Positions 18,610 through 27,611 of a stretch of DNA of 64,000 nucleotides are shown here, piece by piece (positions within the stretch are counted from its first letter, which is position 1; each line of letters opens with the position of its first letter). The translations under genes and the position numbers were made by a program. The DNA comes from Streptomyces sp. NBC_01314 (GTDB lineage Bacteria > Actinomycetota > Actinomycetes > Streptomycetales > Streptomycetaceae). The DNA lies in assembly GCF_041435215.1 (NCBI RefSeq), contig NZ_CP108394.1, positions 7,068,001 to 7,132,000 of the forward strand, read 5' to 3'. The notes under the pieces were generated by a model that was not told where the DNA came from, made no database searches, and saw only the letters and a list, made by a program, of their open reading frames with translations.

Positions 18610-21600
18610 CTAGCCGAACGGTCCCACCGAGGTCTCGCCCCCTGTTGTCGCTCCGCCGTCCGTTGTGCCGCCGCCGTCGGTGGTGGCGCCGCCGGTGGAC
18701 GTGGTTCCGCCGTCGGTCGTGGTGCCGCCGGTGGACGTCGTGCCGCCGTCTGTCGTGGTGCCGCCGGTGGACGTGGTACCTCCGTCCGTCGACGTGCCGC
18801 CCGTGGACGTCGTGCCGCCGTCGGTCGTGGGCGTGCCGCCGGTGGTCGTGCTGTCGCCGGTGTCCTCGTCCGTGGGGCCGCCGGTCTCCTCGTCGCCCGT
18901 TGCGCCGCCGGTCTCCTCCTCGCCGGTGGCGCCCGGCTCGTCGGCGGGGGTGCTGGGCGGGGTGTAGACGACGTCGGCGCCGACCTGGAGGTCGAGGTCG
19001 AAGTCCTTCACCTTCTTGCCCTTGAGGGCGGCCTTGGTGAACTGCGCCCAGATCTCCGTGGGCGCCCCGCCGCCGTTGATGCGCTGCAGGCCCATGACGC
19101 CGTACAGCGACTTGTGGGCGCCGGTCTTGGGGTCCTGGCCCATGACGGACACGACGGTGGCGAGGTCCGGGGTGTAGCCCGCGAACCAGGCGGCCTGGTC
19201 CTCCTCGGCGGTGCCGGTCTTGCCGGCGACCGGGTGGCCGGAGGCCTGCGCGGCGGTGGCGGTGCCGCTCTGGACCACGCTCTGCAGGACGGAGGTGGTG
19301 GTGTCGGCGGCCTTGCGGCTGACGGCCTGGGTGGACTCCGTGGAGGGGATCTCGACCACCTCGCCGTCCTTGCTGATCTTCTCGATCATCGTGTACGTGC
19401 CGTGCCTGCCGTGGTTGGCGAGCGTGGCGTACGCCTCCGTCATGTCGAGGACGCTCGCGGTGGCGGTGCCCAGGGCGATGGACGGGTACGGGTTCATGTC
19501 CGGGGTGTTCTTCGGCACGCCGAGGTCGATCGCGGTCTTCTCGACCTTCTCGGGCCCGATGTCCACGGCCATCTGCGCGTACACCGAGTTCACGGAGCTC
19601 TGGGTGGCCTGGCGGACGGTGATGTTGCCGTAGTTGTGGTAGTCCTCGTTCTCCGGCGCGTACGTCCCGCCGGTCCAGCCCGTCACGGGGCGCCTGTTGG
19701 TGCCGTCGTAGACCGTGTTCGGGGTGATCGCCTGGCCGCTCTGGTTGTTGGAGGCGTTCTCCACGGCGGAGGTGAACACGAGGGGCTTGAAGATGGAGCC
19801 GACCTGGAAGTCGCGGCGGGTCGCGTTGTTCACGTACTGCTTGGTGTAGTCGATGCCGCCGTACATCGCGATGACCTTGCCGGTCTTCGGGTCGATGGAG
19901 ACACCGCCGGCGCGGACGTAGTTGTCGACCTTGCGGTTCTTCTTGTCGAGCTTGTCCATCAGCTGGTTGTCGACGGCCTTGATGAAGGCGTCCTGCATCT
20001 TGGGCTGGATGGTGGTGGTGATGCGGTAGCCACCGCCGTTCTCCAGCGCCTTCTCATCGATGATCTTGTTGCTGATGAGGTACGACTTGATGGCTTCGAC
20101 CAGGTAGCCGCGCTGACCGGAGAAGGCGGTGGAGGTGGTGGCCTGCTTCGGCATCGGGAACTTCGCGCCGGTCCGCTCGGACTGCTTGAGCCAGCCCTCC
20201 TTGACCATGCCGTCGAGGACGTAGTTCCAGCGGGCGACGGCCGCGTCCTTGTTCTCGGGGTGGGCGACGACGTCGTACATGCTCGGGGCGTTGACCAGGG
20301 CGGCGAGGTAGGCGCCCTGCTCGGCGGTGAGACGGTCCGCGTCGATGCCGTAGTAGGCCTGGGCGGCGGCCTGGATGCCGTAGGCGTTGCGGCCGAAGAA
20401 GCTGGTGTTGAGGTAGCCCTCCAGGATCTCGTCCTTGGTCACCTCGCGGTCCAGCTTGATCGAGATGAAGAACTCCTTGGCCTTGCGGGTGACGGTCTGG
20501 TCCTGGGCCAGGTAGTAGTTCTTCACGTACTGCTGGGTGATCGTCGAACCGGACTGCTTGCCCTTGCCTGTCGCGGTGTTCCAGGCCGCGCGGGCCATCG
20601 CCTTGAGGTCGATGGCCGGCTCGGAGTAGAAGTCGCGGTCCTCGGCGGCCAGTACGGCGCGCTGGGCTGCCTTGGAGACCTTCGTCAGCGGGACGTTCTC
20701 GCGGTTGACCTCGCCGTCGCGGGCGATCTGACTGCCGTCCGCGTACAGGTAGACGTTGCTCTGTTTGGTCGCGAACGCGTTCGCCTTGGGGATGTGGACC
20801 ATGTTGTAGCCCAGTACGAAGGCGCCGACGATCAACATGAGCCCGATGATGAAGGCGCTGAGCACCATGCGCCAGGTGGGGAACAGCCGCCTCCAGCCCT
20901 TGCGCTTGGGCCGCTTGCCCTTCTTCGCCTTGCCGTCTCCGGCCGCCGGGTCGGGTGTGATGTCGGGCGCGGTGGCGGGTGCCGGGGCGGCGGTGGCCGT
21001 CCCGGCGGGGATGACGCCCAGGGCCTGGGTCGGCGTGTCGGCCGCGGGCCGGGCGGGCGCGGCGGCGGACTTCCGGCCCGGCGTGATGCCCAGGGTGGTG
21101 GTGGGGCTGTCGTCAGCGGCGGCGGCTGCCGTGCCGGCTGCCGCGGCAGGCGGCCGGGGGGCGGACCCACCGCGGGCGCCGGCGGGGTTGCCGTCACGTG
21201 CTCCGGCGGCTCGGGCAGCCCTGGCGGCCCTGGCTGCCCTGGCGTCCGGGACCCCGGAGGGGGCGCCGTCGCGTCCGGCGGCGGGCTTGGCGTCGTGGGC
21301 CCCGGCGGGCCGGCCGTCACGAGCCCCGACGGGCTTGCCGTCGGAGGCCGACGTCGGCTTGCCCTCCGGTGTCCGGGCGGATCCGGATCCCGCACCGAGC
21401 GTTCCGCCGGGAGCCGAGCCGGGACGATTCGACCCGGGCGGAGTCGAGCCGGGCTTCCCGCCGGATGCCGATCCGGAAGGAGCCGATCCGGGCTTCCCGC
21501 CGGAGGCCGCCGCACCGGACTGCGCGCCAGCAGCCGCACCGGACTGCGTACCGGGGTTCCCGCCGGACGCCGAGCCGGACTTTCCGTCCGGCCTCCCGCC

Positions 21601-21909
21601 GGGCGGAGTGCCGGGCGTCCCGGCGGATGGCGCACCGGGCTTCCCGGCGGACGCCGCGTCAGGCCTTCGGGCGGATGGCGCGTCAGGCCTCCGGGTGGGC
21701 GCCGCGTCAGGCCTCCGGGGGGAGGCCGGGTCAGGCGTCCCGGTGGGCGCCGGGTCCGGGCTCCCGCCCGGCGTCGTGCCGGGCTTGGCGTCGGTGTTTC
21801 CCTTGGCGGCGTTGTCGCCGGACCCCGGAGTCGTGCCCGGAGTGCGTCGCTCCGGGTCTCTCGGTGCCCAGCCCGGGCCGTTCCGCTTCGGCTGCGGCTC
21901 GTCGCTCAT
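18610..21909 (-). CDS. class A penicillin-binding protein (transglycosylase/transpeptidase)
   Basis: This 1099-residue bifunctional PBP polymerises and crosslinks peptidoglycan. A disordered Pro/Gly/Ala-rich cytoplasmic extension of about 340 residues is followed by a transmembrane helix (about 345-368). The GT51 domain has the catalytic glutamate in AAEDRDFYSEP (about 421) and GSTITQQYVKNYYL. The transpeptidase has GSIFKPLVF (SxxK, about 705), SVNSVYAQM (SxN) and KTGTAEEDQAAWFAGYTP (KTG, about 896). An extracellular tail of about 110 residues is a Gly/Thr/Asp repeat GGTTTDGGTTSTG. ATG 21909 is chosen because it begins the conserved-looking MSDEPQPKRNGPGW after GGAG. Tail and extension are unusually long for the family. 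Confidence 0.92.
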   Translation of the reverse strand: MSDEPQPKRNGPGWAPRDPERRTPGTTPGSGDNAAKGNTDAKPGTTPGGSPDPAPTGTPDPASPRRPDAAPTRRPDAPSARRPDAASAGKPGAPSAGTPGTPPGGRPDGKSGSASGGNPGTQSGAAAGAQSGAAASGGKPGSAPSGSASGGKPGSTPPGSNRPGSAPGGTLGAGSGSARTPEGKPTSASDGKPVGARDGRPAGAHDAKPAAGRDGAPSGVPDARAARAARAARAAGARDGNPAGARGGSAPRPPAAAAGTAAAAADDSPTTTLGITPGRKSAAAPARPAADTPTQALGVIPAGTATAAPAPATAPDITPDPAAGDGKAKKGKRPKRKGWRRLFPTWRMVLSAFIIGLMLIVGAFVLGYNMVHIPKANAFATKQSNVYLYADGSQIARDGEVNRENVPLTKVSKAAQRAVLAAEDRDFYSEPAIDLKAMARAAWNTATGKGKQSGSTITQQYVKNYYLAQDQTVTRKAKEFFISIKLDREVTKDEILEGYLNTSFFGRNAYGIQAAAQAYYGIDADRLTAEQGAYLAALVNAPSMYDVVAHPENKDAAVARWNYVLDGMVKEGWLKQSERTGAKFPMPKQATTSTAFSGQRGYLVEAIKSYLISNKIIDEKALENGGGYRITTTIQPKMQDAFIKAVDNQLMDKLDKKNRKVDNYVRAGGVSIDPKTGKVIAMYGGIDYTKQYVNNATRRDFQVGSIFKPLVFTSAVENASNNQSGQAITPNTVYDGTNRRPVTGWTGGTYAPENEDYHNYGNITVRQATQSSVNSVYAQMAVDIGPEKVEKTAIDLGVPKNTPDMNPYPSIALGTATASVLDMTEAYATLANHGRHGTYTMIEKISKDGEVVEIPSTESTQAVSRKAADTTTSVLQSVVQSGTATAAQASGHPVAGKTGTAEEDQAAWFAGYTPDLATVVSVMGQDPKTGAHKSLYGVMGLQRINGGGAPTEIWAQFTKAALKGKKVKDFDLDLQVGADVVYTPPSTPADEPGATGEEETGGATGDEETGGPTDEDTGDSTTTGGTPTTDGGTTSTGGTSTDGGTTSTGGTTTDGGTTSTGGTTTDGGTTSTGGATTDGGGTTDGGATTGGETSVGPFG
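18655..18840. repeat. coding repeat in the PBP tail
   Basis: Units of about 42 bases (GCCGCCGGTGGACGTSGTNCC on the plus strand) encode the GGTT(S/T)(T/D)GG tail of the PBP. It is a coding tandem repeat, not a CRISPR. Confidence 0.7.
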
Positions 21910-22196
21910 CGTGCTGCCGTGCTCCTGTTTTCGCGTCGTACGTTCATTTCCGTACGGACTCGTACGCTTTGCGCCCGCTCCGGGCCGGTTCTGTGCCCTT
22001 GAGTAAAGACTCTCGTACCGCTCGATCCGTTCCCGGATCCCGACACGTGCCCCGCACACTCCACGAGCACCACCGTCCGCCCCCGAAAACGCGTGGCAGG
22101 CCCCTCCGGCGGCGGACTAGGCTTCTTCGCTTCGGCCCGAATCGGTCCAGGCCTCGGCCTTTCGCCTAACTCTTCGCAGCGGATGGGGGTTTCCAC

Positions 22197-22997
22197 GTGG
22201 GCACAGGGCGGTTGTACGCCGCCGTCGCCGCCGGTGGTTTCAGGCGGTACGCGACATATCGGGTGGCCACCGCCGCGGGGGTGTTCACCAACACCGTCTT
22301 CGGCTTCATCCTTGCATACACCTACCTGGCGCTCTGGCACGAGAAGCCTCACCTCGGCGGCTACGACCAGGCGCAGGCTCTCACCTATGTATGGGTCGGC
22401 CAGGCCATGTTCGCGGTGATGGTGCTGGGGAGTGTGGGGTTCGAGGAGGAGTTGATCGAGCGGATCCGGACCGGGGACATCGCGGTCGATCTGTACCGGC
22501 CGGTCGACCTCCAGATGTGGTGGCTCGCCGCGGACATGGGCCGGGCCCTGTTCCAGCTGCTCGGACGCGGTGTCGTCCCCATGGTGTGCGGCGCGCTCTT
22601 CTTCGACCTGGCGCTGCCCTCGGGTCCGCTGCCCTGGCTCGCCTGTCTCGTCGCGGTCGTCCTGGGGGCCGTCGTCAGCTTCGCGATCCGGTACATCGTC
22701 GCGCTGTGGGCGTTCTGGCTCCTCGACGGTGCCGGAGCGATGCAGATCACCTGGCTCACCGGAGTCTTCTTCTCCGGGATGCTCCTCCCGCTGAACGTCT
22801 TCCCCGGCGCCCTCGGCGACCTCGCCCGCCTCCTGCCCTGGTCCGCGCTGCTCCAGGCCCCGGCGGACGTCCTGCTGGGCGAGGCCGACCCCTGGGGGAC
22901 GTACGCCTTCCAGCTCGCCTGGGCGGCGGCGCTGCTGGCGGTCGGGCGGCTGATCCAGTCGGCGGCGACGCGGAAGGTGGTGGTCCAGGGTGGCTGA
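22197..22997 (+). CDS. ABC-2-type transporter permease, subunit 1
   Basis: The 266-residue protein has six predicted membrane helices and the ABC-2 permease pattern. An N-terminal amphipathic entry (GGFRRYATYRVATAAGVFTN) is followed by YDQAQALTYVWVGQAMF, VDLYRPVDLQMWWL and GVFFSGMLLPLNVFPGAL. It is the first gene of a three-gene exporter with the second permease overlapping by 8 bases and the ATPase after that. GTG 22197 is supported by context (GTTTCCACGTGGGC) but has no strong RBS. Substrate is unknown. Confidence 0.86.
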   Translation: MGTGRLYAAVAAGGFRRYATYRVATAAGVFTNTVFGFILAYTYLALWHEKPHLGGYDQAQALTYVWVGQAMFAVMVLGSVGFEEELIERIRTGDIAVDLYRPVDLQMWWLAADMGRALFQLLGRGVVPMVCGALFFDLALPSGPLPWLACLVAVVLGAVVSFAIRYIVALWAFWLLDGAGAMQITWLTGVFFSGMLLPLNVFPGALGDLARLLPWSALLQAPADVLLGEADPWGTYAFQLAWAAALLAVGRLIQSAATRKVVVQGG

Positions 22998-23976
22998 CGT
23001 GGACGAGCGGGCGGAGGAGCGGGCAGGCGAACCCGCGGGCGGACGAACAGGCGGACGAACAGGCGGACGGGCCGAAGGAGGCGCGGGCGGCCGGGCGGGT
23101 GGAGGCGTGGGCGCGCCGGGCGAGGGGACGGCCGCGGAGAACCCGTTCGGCGAGTACGGCCTGTACAGCCGTGTCCGCGACGGTCTGCGCGCCTACCGCA
23201 TGATCGCCGCCATGTGGATCCGCTCCACGATGGCCTACCGCGCCTCCTTCGCCATGACGACCTTCGGGAACTTCGCGGCGACCTCCTTCGACTTCGTCGC
23301 GATCCTGCTGATGTTCTCCCAGGTCGACGAGTTGGGCGGCTACACCCTGCCCGAGATCGCTCTCCTGTACGGCACCTCCGGGGTCGCGTTCGGCCTCGCG
23401 GATCTGATGATCGGTTCCATGGACCGGCTCGGCCGCCGGGTCCGTGACGGCACCCTGGACACCCTTCTCGTCCGCCCGGTGCCGGTGCTCGCCCAGGTCG
23501 CCGCCGACAAGTTCGCGCTGCGCCGCCTCGGCCGGATCACCCAGGGCCTGTTCGTCCTCGGGTACGCCCTGACCACGCTCGACATCGTTTGGACACCGGC
23601 CAAGGTGCTGATGATCCCGCTGATGGTGTGCAGTGGCGGGCTGATCTTCGCGGCGGTGTTCGTCGCCGGCGCGGCCTTCCAGTTCGTCGCGCAGGACGCC
23701 TCCGAGGTGCAGAACGCCTTCACGTACGGCGGCGCGACCCTGCTGCAGTACCCGCCGGCCCTCTTCGCCAAGGACCTGCTGCGCGGTGTGACGTTCGTCC
23801 TGCCGCTCGCCTTCGTCAACTGGGTGCCCGGGCTGTACGTCCTGGGCCGCCCCTATCCGCTCGACCTGCCGACCTGGCTGGCCTTCGCACCTCCGCTGGT
23901 CGGTGTGGCCTGCTGTGCGCTGGCGGGGCTCGCGTGGCGGGCGGGGCTGCGTTCGTATCGGAGTACGGGGAGTTAG
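22990..23976 (+). CDS. ABC-2-type transporter permease, subunit 2
   Basis: The 328-residue permease overlaps subunit 1 by 8 bases, indicating translational coupling. The first 50 residues are a hydrophilic Gly/Arg/Ala-rich extension encoded partly by 12-bp repeats (GGCGGACGAACA near 23039). Six membrane helices follow, with WIRSTMAYRASFAMTTFGN, DGTLDTLLVRPVPVLAQ and EVQNAFTYGGATLLQYPPAL. These are characteristic of the paired ABC-2 permeases in actinobacteria. If the repeat extension is spurious, an internal start is possible, but no good RBS supports one. Confidence 0.86.
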   Translation: MADVDERAEERAGEPAGGRTGGRTGGRAEGGAGGRAGGGVGAPGEGTAAENPFGEYGLYSRVRDGLRAYRMIAAMWIRSTMAYRASFAMTTFGNFAATSFDFVAILLMFSQVDELGGYTLPEIALLYGTSGVAFGLADLMIGSMDRLGRRVRDGTLDTLLVRPVPVLAQVAADKFALRRLGRITQGLFVLGYALTTLDIVWTPAKVLMIPLMVCSGGLIFAAVFVAGAAFQFVAQDASEVQNAFTYGGATLLQYPPALFAKDLLRGVTFVLPLAFVNWVPGLYVLGRPYPLDLPTWLAFAPPLVGVACCALAGLAWRAGLRSYRSTGS

Positions 23977-23989
23977 GGAGGAGCCAGGC

Positions 23990-24997
23990 GTGGCAGACAG
24001 CACGTTCATCGAACTCGACCGGCTGGAGAAGGTCTTCGACGTCCGCAAGAAGACCGGGTTCATGCGGCGGGAGCGGCATGAGGTGCGGGCGGTCGACTCG
24101 ATCTCCTTCACGGTGGCGAGAGGGGAGATGGTCGGTTACATCGGGCCGAACGGCGCGGGCAAGTCGACGACGATCAAGATGCTGACCGGAATCCTGACGC
24201 CGAGCGGGGGTCGGCTGCGGGTCGCCGGCATCGACCCGTCCCGCGAGCGGACGCGTCTCGCCCGGCGTATCGGGGTGGTGTTCGGGCAGCGTACGACCTT
24301 GTGGTGGGACCTTCCCCTCATCGACTCCTACCGGCTGATGCACCGCATGTACCGCATCCCCGACGCTCGTTACCGCGAGAACCTCGACCGCTGTGTCGAA
24401 CTCCTCGAACTGGGCGCCCTGCTGGACGTGCCCGTACGGCAGCTCTCGCTCGGCCAGCGGATGCGCGGGGACATCGCGGCGGCCCTGCTGCACGACCCCG
24501 AGGTGTTGTATCTGGACGAGCCGACGATCGGGCTCGACGTCATCAGCAAGGCCAAGGTCCGGGAGTTCCTCAAGGAACTCAACACCGAGCAGGGCACGAC
24601 CGTGCTGCTCACCACGCACGACCTCCAGGACATCGAGCAGTTGTGCCGCCGGGTGATGGTCATCGACCACGGGCGCCTGATGTACGACGGGCCGCTGACC
24701 GGGCTGCACGAGGTGGGCGAGAGCGAGCGGACACTCGTCGTCGACCTGGAGCGCGAGCTGCCGCCGATCGAGGCCGCGCCCGCCCGGGTCGTACGGGTGG
24801 AGGGGCCCCGGCAGTGGCTCGCCTTCCCGGCGTCGGAGTCGGCGGCCCCGCTGGTGGCGCGGATCGCCGCGGAGTATCCGCTGCTGGACCTGTCGGTGCG
24901 GGAGCCGGACATCGAGGCCGTGATCGCCCAGATGTACGCGCAACAGGCGGAGCGGGTGGCGGAGCGGGCGGCGGAGACGGGGCAGGCCGTGTCGTAG
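23990..24997 (+). CDS. ABC transporter ATP-binding protein
   Basis: The 335-residue ATPase powers the two upstream permeases. Walker A is GPNGAGKSTT, the Q-loop is GVVFGQRTTLWWDLP, the signature is LSLGQRMR, and Walker B is VLYLDEPTIGLD, with the switch histidine in TTHDLQDIEQLC. The D-loop/WWDLP region is typical of the NatA-like group paired with ABC-2 permeases. A C-terminal domain of about 85 residues follows the nucleotide-binding domain. GTG 23990 has GGAGGAGCC upstream and starts 13 bases after the permease stop. Confidence 0.93.
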   Translation: MADSTFIELDRLEKVFDVRKKTGFMRRERHEVRAVDSISFTVARGEMVGYIGPNGAGKSTTIKMLTGILTPSGGRLRVAGIDPSRERTRLARRIGVVFGQRTTLWWDLPLIDSYRLMHRMYRIPDARYRENLDRCVELLELGALLDVPVRQLSLGQRMRGDIAAALLHDPEVLYLDEPTIGLDVISKAKVREFLKELNTEQGTTVLLTTHDLQDIEQLCRRVMVIDHGRLMYDGPLTGLHEVGESERTLVVDLERELPPIEAAPARVVRVEGPRQWLAFPASESAAPLVARIAAEYPLLDLSVREPDIEAVIAQMYAQQAERVAERAAETGQAVS

Positions 24998-25113
24998 GGC
25001 GGGGTCGTAGAACGGTGTCGTAGGCCGGGGAGGGGGCGGGGTGAGGTGACGGGCTGGAGTCGGGTGGGGTCGTCTCGTAGCCCCGCGCGGGGGTTCCTCG
25101 TACGCTGATTCGT

Positions 25114-25965
25114 ATGACGGACGACCTGCCGGATGTTCCGGCCGCCGCGGACCTTCGTGCCTCCGACGCCGATCGTGAACGAGTCACCGAGCAGTTGCGG
25201 GACGCCCTCGCGGAAGGGCGGCTCGACATGGAGGAGTTCGAGGAACGGCTGGACGCCACGTACAAGGCGCGGACGTACGGCGAGCTGGCGCCGATCACCC
25301 GTGATCTGCCCGGCGCGGGAGCCGTGGCACCGCCGGCGGTCGTGCCGCCGCCGCCCGTCTCACTGGTCAAGGGGCCCGCGGGGGAGGCGAGTTGGCCCGA
25401 GCGGATCGTCGGCGGCGACGGTACGTCCACGTGGGGCGTCGCGGTCATGTCCGGCTTCGAACGCAAGGGGCAGTGGACCGTGCCCGAGCGGTTCGACTGC
25501 TTCGCGTTCTGGGGCGGCGGGGAACTGGATCTGCGGGACGCGTACTTCGCGGACCGAGAGGTCACGATCAACTGCGTGGCGATCATGGGCGGGATCAACG
25601 TGATCGTGCCGCCCGGGGTCGAGGTCGTCGTCCGGGGCATCGGGATCATGGGCGGCTTCGACCACAGGGAGGAGGGCGTTCCGGGGGAGCCGGGCGCTCC
25701 GCGCGTGATCATCACCGGGTTCGCGTTCTGGGGCGGGGTCGGGGTCGAGCGCAAGGTCCCGAGGGCCGAGCGGCAGCGGTTGAAGGAGGCCCGGCGGCAG
25801 GAGCGGCTGGAACGCCGGCAGGCCCGGCGCGAACTGCACGCGTCCCATCGTGACCACGGGCATGAGATGCACGAGGCGCATCGTGAGGCCATGGACCAGA
25901 TCAGGGACGCGGTGCGCTCCCGACGCGAGGAGGAGCGGGAGCGGCGGCGGAGACGGGAGCGGTAG
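25114..25965 (+). CDS. DUF1707 and LiaF-like C-terminal domain protein
   Basis: The 283-residue soluble protein begins with a DUF1707 (SHOCT-like) module: LRASDADRERVTEQLRDAL and GRLDMEEFEERLDATYKAR. A Pro-rich linker is followed by a right-handed beta domain like the cell-wall-active-antibiotic response region of LiaF: TSTWGVAVMSGFERKGQWTV, CFAFWGGGELDL, CVAIMGGINVIVPPG and VRGIGIMGGFDHRE. A highly charged helical tail of about 65 residues ends the protein. LiaF-like proteins regulate envelope-stress kinases in Firmicutes; here no kinase is adjacent. Role unknown. Confidence 0.86.
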   Translation: MTDDLPDVPAAADLRASDADRERVTEQLRDALAEGRLDMEEFEERLDATYKARTYGELAPITRDLPGAGAVAPPAVVPPPPVSLVKGPAGEASWPERIVGGDGTSTWGVAVMSGFERKGQWTVPERFDCFAFWGGGELDLRDAYFADREVTINCVAIMGGINVIVPPGVEVVVRGIGIMGGFDHREEGVPGEPGAPRVIITGFAFWGGVGVERKVPRAERQRLKEARRQERLERRQARRELHASHRDHGHEMHEAHREAMDQIRDAVRSRREEERERRRRRER

Positions 25966-26010
25966 CGGTAGGCCGGATTGGCTGCGGGTGCGTTGTGGCT
26001 CGCGCGCTCG

Positions 26011-26041
26011 CGCGGTTCCCCGCGCCGTTCCCCGCGCCCCT
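26011..26041 (-). repeat. interspersed GC-rich repeat, copy 2
   Basis: CGCGGTTCCCCGCGCCGTTC and the following CCCGCGCCCCT are a partly duplicated reverse-orientation copy of the element at 10230-10260. It lies between convergent genes. Confidence 0.7.
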
Positions 26042-26048
26042 CACCGGG

Positions 26049-27374
26049 CTACAGCTCTGCCGGCGCCGCGCCCTTCAGTTTCTCCAGGTCGAAGACCTCC
26101 GCCATCCGTTCGTAGCCCTTGTCGCTCGGGTGGAGGTGGTCGCCCGAGTCGTAGTCGGGGCGGAGGCGGCGGGGGGCGTAGGGGTCGCGTAGGGCCTTGT
26201 CGAAGTCGACGTAGGTGTCGAAGACGTTGCCGGAGCGGATCTTGGCGTTGATGGTCTGGCGGACGGATTCACGCTGGTCGGAGTAGCCGCGGTGACCGTG
26301 GAAGGGCATGAGGGTGGTGCCCACGACGCGGAGACCGCGGGCGTGCGCCTGGTCGACGAGCCTGCGTAAGCCGGCGGTGATGGCGTCGGGGTCGGCCTGG
26401 CCGGGGTTCTTGAGGATGTCGTTGACGCCGAGGTCGATGACGACGGCCTTGACACCCGTACGGCCGAGGACGTCGCGCTGGAAGCGGGAGAGACCGCTGG
26501 GGTTCTCGGCGGGGCGGCCGTTGCCGTCGGTGAGGACGCGGTTGCCGCTGATCCCCTCGTTGACGATGCTGTAGCGGGGTGTGTCGGAGGAACCGGTGGC
26601 GGCGCGGAGGCGGCCGGAGAGGACGTCCGTCCAGCGTCGGTTCTCGCCGACCGTGGAGGTGACGCCGTCGGTGAGCGAGTCGCCGAGGACCACGACCGTG
26701 CCGTCGGACTCGTTGCTCAGCACGTCCACGGCGGTGACGTACCGCCAGTGCAGGGACTGGGTGGTGTACGGCTCCCCGGTGACGTCCTCGGCCCGGTCGC
26801 CCTCGGCGGTGTACGAGATCTGCCGGGCGTGCGCGTGGTAGGTCGCGGGGCCGGACGGGGTCGGGGAGTAGGTGGTGATCAGTACGTCGCTGTCGTGCGG
26901 GATCGCCACCCGTACGGCGTCACTCACCACCTGCTGACCGGCCGCGATGACGACCGTCGGGCTGCCGCCGAAGGTGAGGCGGCGCATGGTGTCGGCCGCC
27001 GCGGCCGGGGTGTCCGTCGAGGCGGCCACGGCGAGCGAGGCGTGGGTGATGGTCAGCGGCTGCTGGCCGTAGAGATTGGACAGCGTGACGCGGGCACTCG
27101 TACCGGCGGCGGTCGTGTGCACCACGTTGCGTACCGAGTGGCCGGCGAGGCCGTCTCTCTCGGTGCCCGGCTCCGATCCGCTCGGCGAGGCGGCCCAGGC
27201 GCCGACCCAGACGCCGGTGGAGGCGGGGGCGGCGCTGTTGCGGGGCGCGCGGGCGAAGGTCTCCTGCCGGGGGGCGCCGTCGTCGATGCCGACGCCGACG
27301 TATATCGCGGCCGAGATCGCCACGACCAGGGCGGCGATGGCCGCCAGAAGTGCATAACCGTGATGCCTGGTCAT
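26049..27374 (-). CDS. secreted or membrane-anchored SGNH/GDSL esterase
   Basis: The 441-residue protein begins with a basic residue cluster and a hydrophobic helix (YALLAAIAALVVAISAAIYV), a signal peptide or anchor. A beta-rich N-terminal domain is followed by the SGNH hydrolase domain. Block I is VVLGDSLTDG (S233), block II is EGISGNRVL, block III is DLGVNDILKN, and block V is DSGDHLHPSDKGY with the catalytic Asp and His. These define an esterase acting on an ester outside the membrane; the substrate is unknown. ATG 27374 is chosen because it starts the signal segment. It is divergent from the DUF445 gene. Confidence 0.9.
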   Translation of the reverse strand: MTRHHGYALLAAIAALVVAISAAIYVGVGIDDGAPRQETFARAPRNSAAPASTGVWVGAWAASPSGSEPGTERDGLAGHSVRNVVHTTAAGTSARVTLSNLYGQQPLTITHASLAVAASTDTPAAAADTMRRLTFGGSPTVVIAAGQQVVSDAVRVAIPHDSDVLITTYSPTPSGPATYHAHARQISYTAEGDRAEDVTGEPYTTQSLHWRYVTAVDVLSNESDGTVVVLGDSLTDGVTSTVGENRRWTDVLSGRLRAATGSSDTPRYSIVNEGISGNRVLTDGNGRPAENPSGLSRFQRDVLGRTGVKAVVIDLGVNDILKNPGQADPDAITAGLRRLVDQAHARGLRVVGTTLMPFHGHRGYSDQRESVRQTINAKIRSGNVFDTYVDFDKALRDPYAPRRLRPDYDSGDHLHPSDKGYERMAEVFDLEKLKGAAPAEL

Positions 27375-27611
27375 GCGGTGTGCTACTCCTCGGGCTGTGG
27401 AGCCACGAGGCTCCGCTGTGATCACCCCATGATGCGGCATGGGATGGGGGCTGCTTGCGAGAACCCCCATCGGTTCCCCCGCCCGGACAGACGCGGGGAA
27501 CTCCTGTTCCGTTCCAGGAGTAGGTCTTTGTAGATCTATGGAGTACGTCACCAAGAGTTGAAGCGTCGAAGAACGGACAATGTGTACGGGGGACAGGAAC
27601 GGGTGGAGCGA

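Noticed and set aside
18655..18840. Possible CRISPR array in the GGTTTDGG tail repeat.
   Set aside because: The units are contiguous coding repeats without unique spacers or cas genes; they are the PBP C-terminal tail.
19114..22002. A 962-codon open frame on the plus strand opposite the penicillin-binding protein.
   Set aside because: Its third-position bias and repeats are those of the complementary PBP gene. The PBP has all catalytic motifs, while this frame has no recognisable domain.
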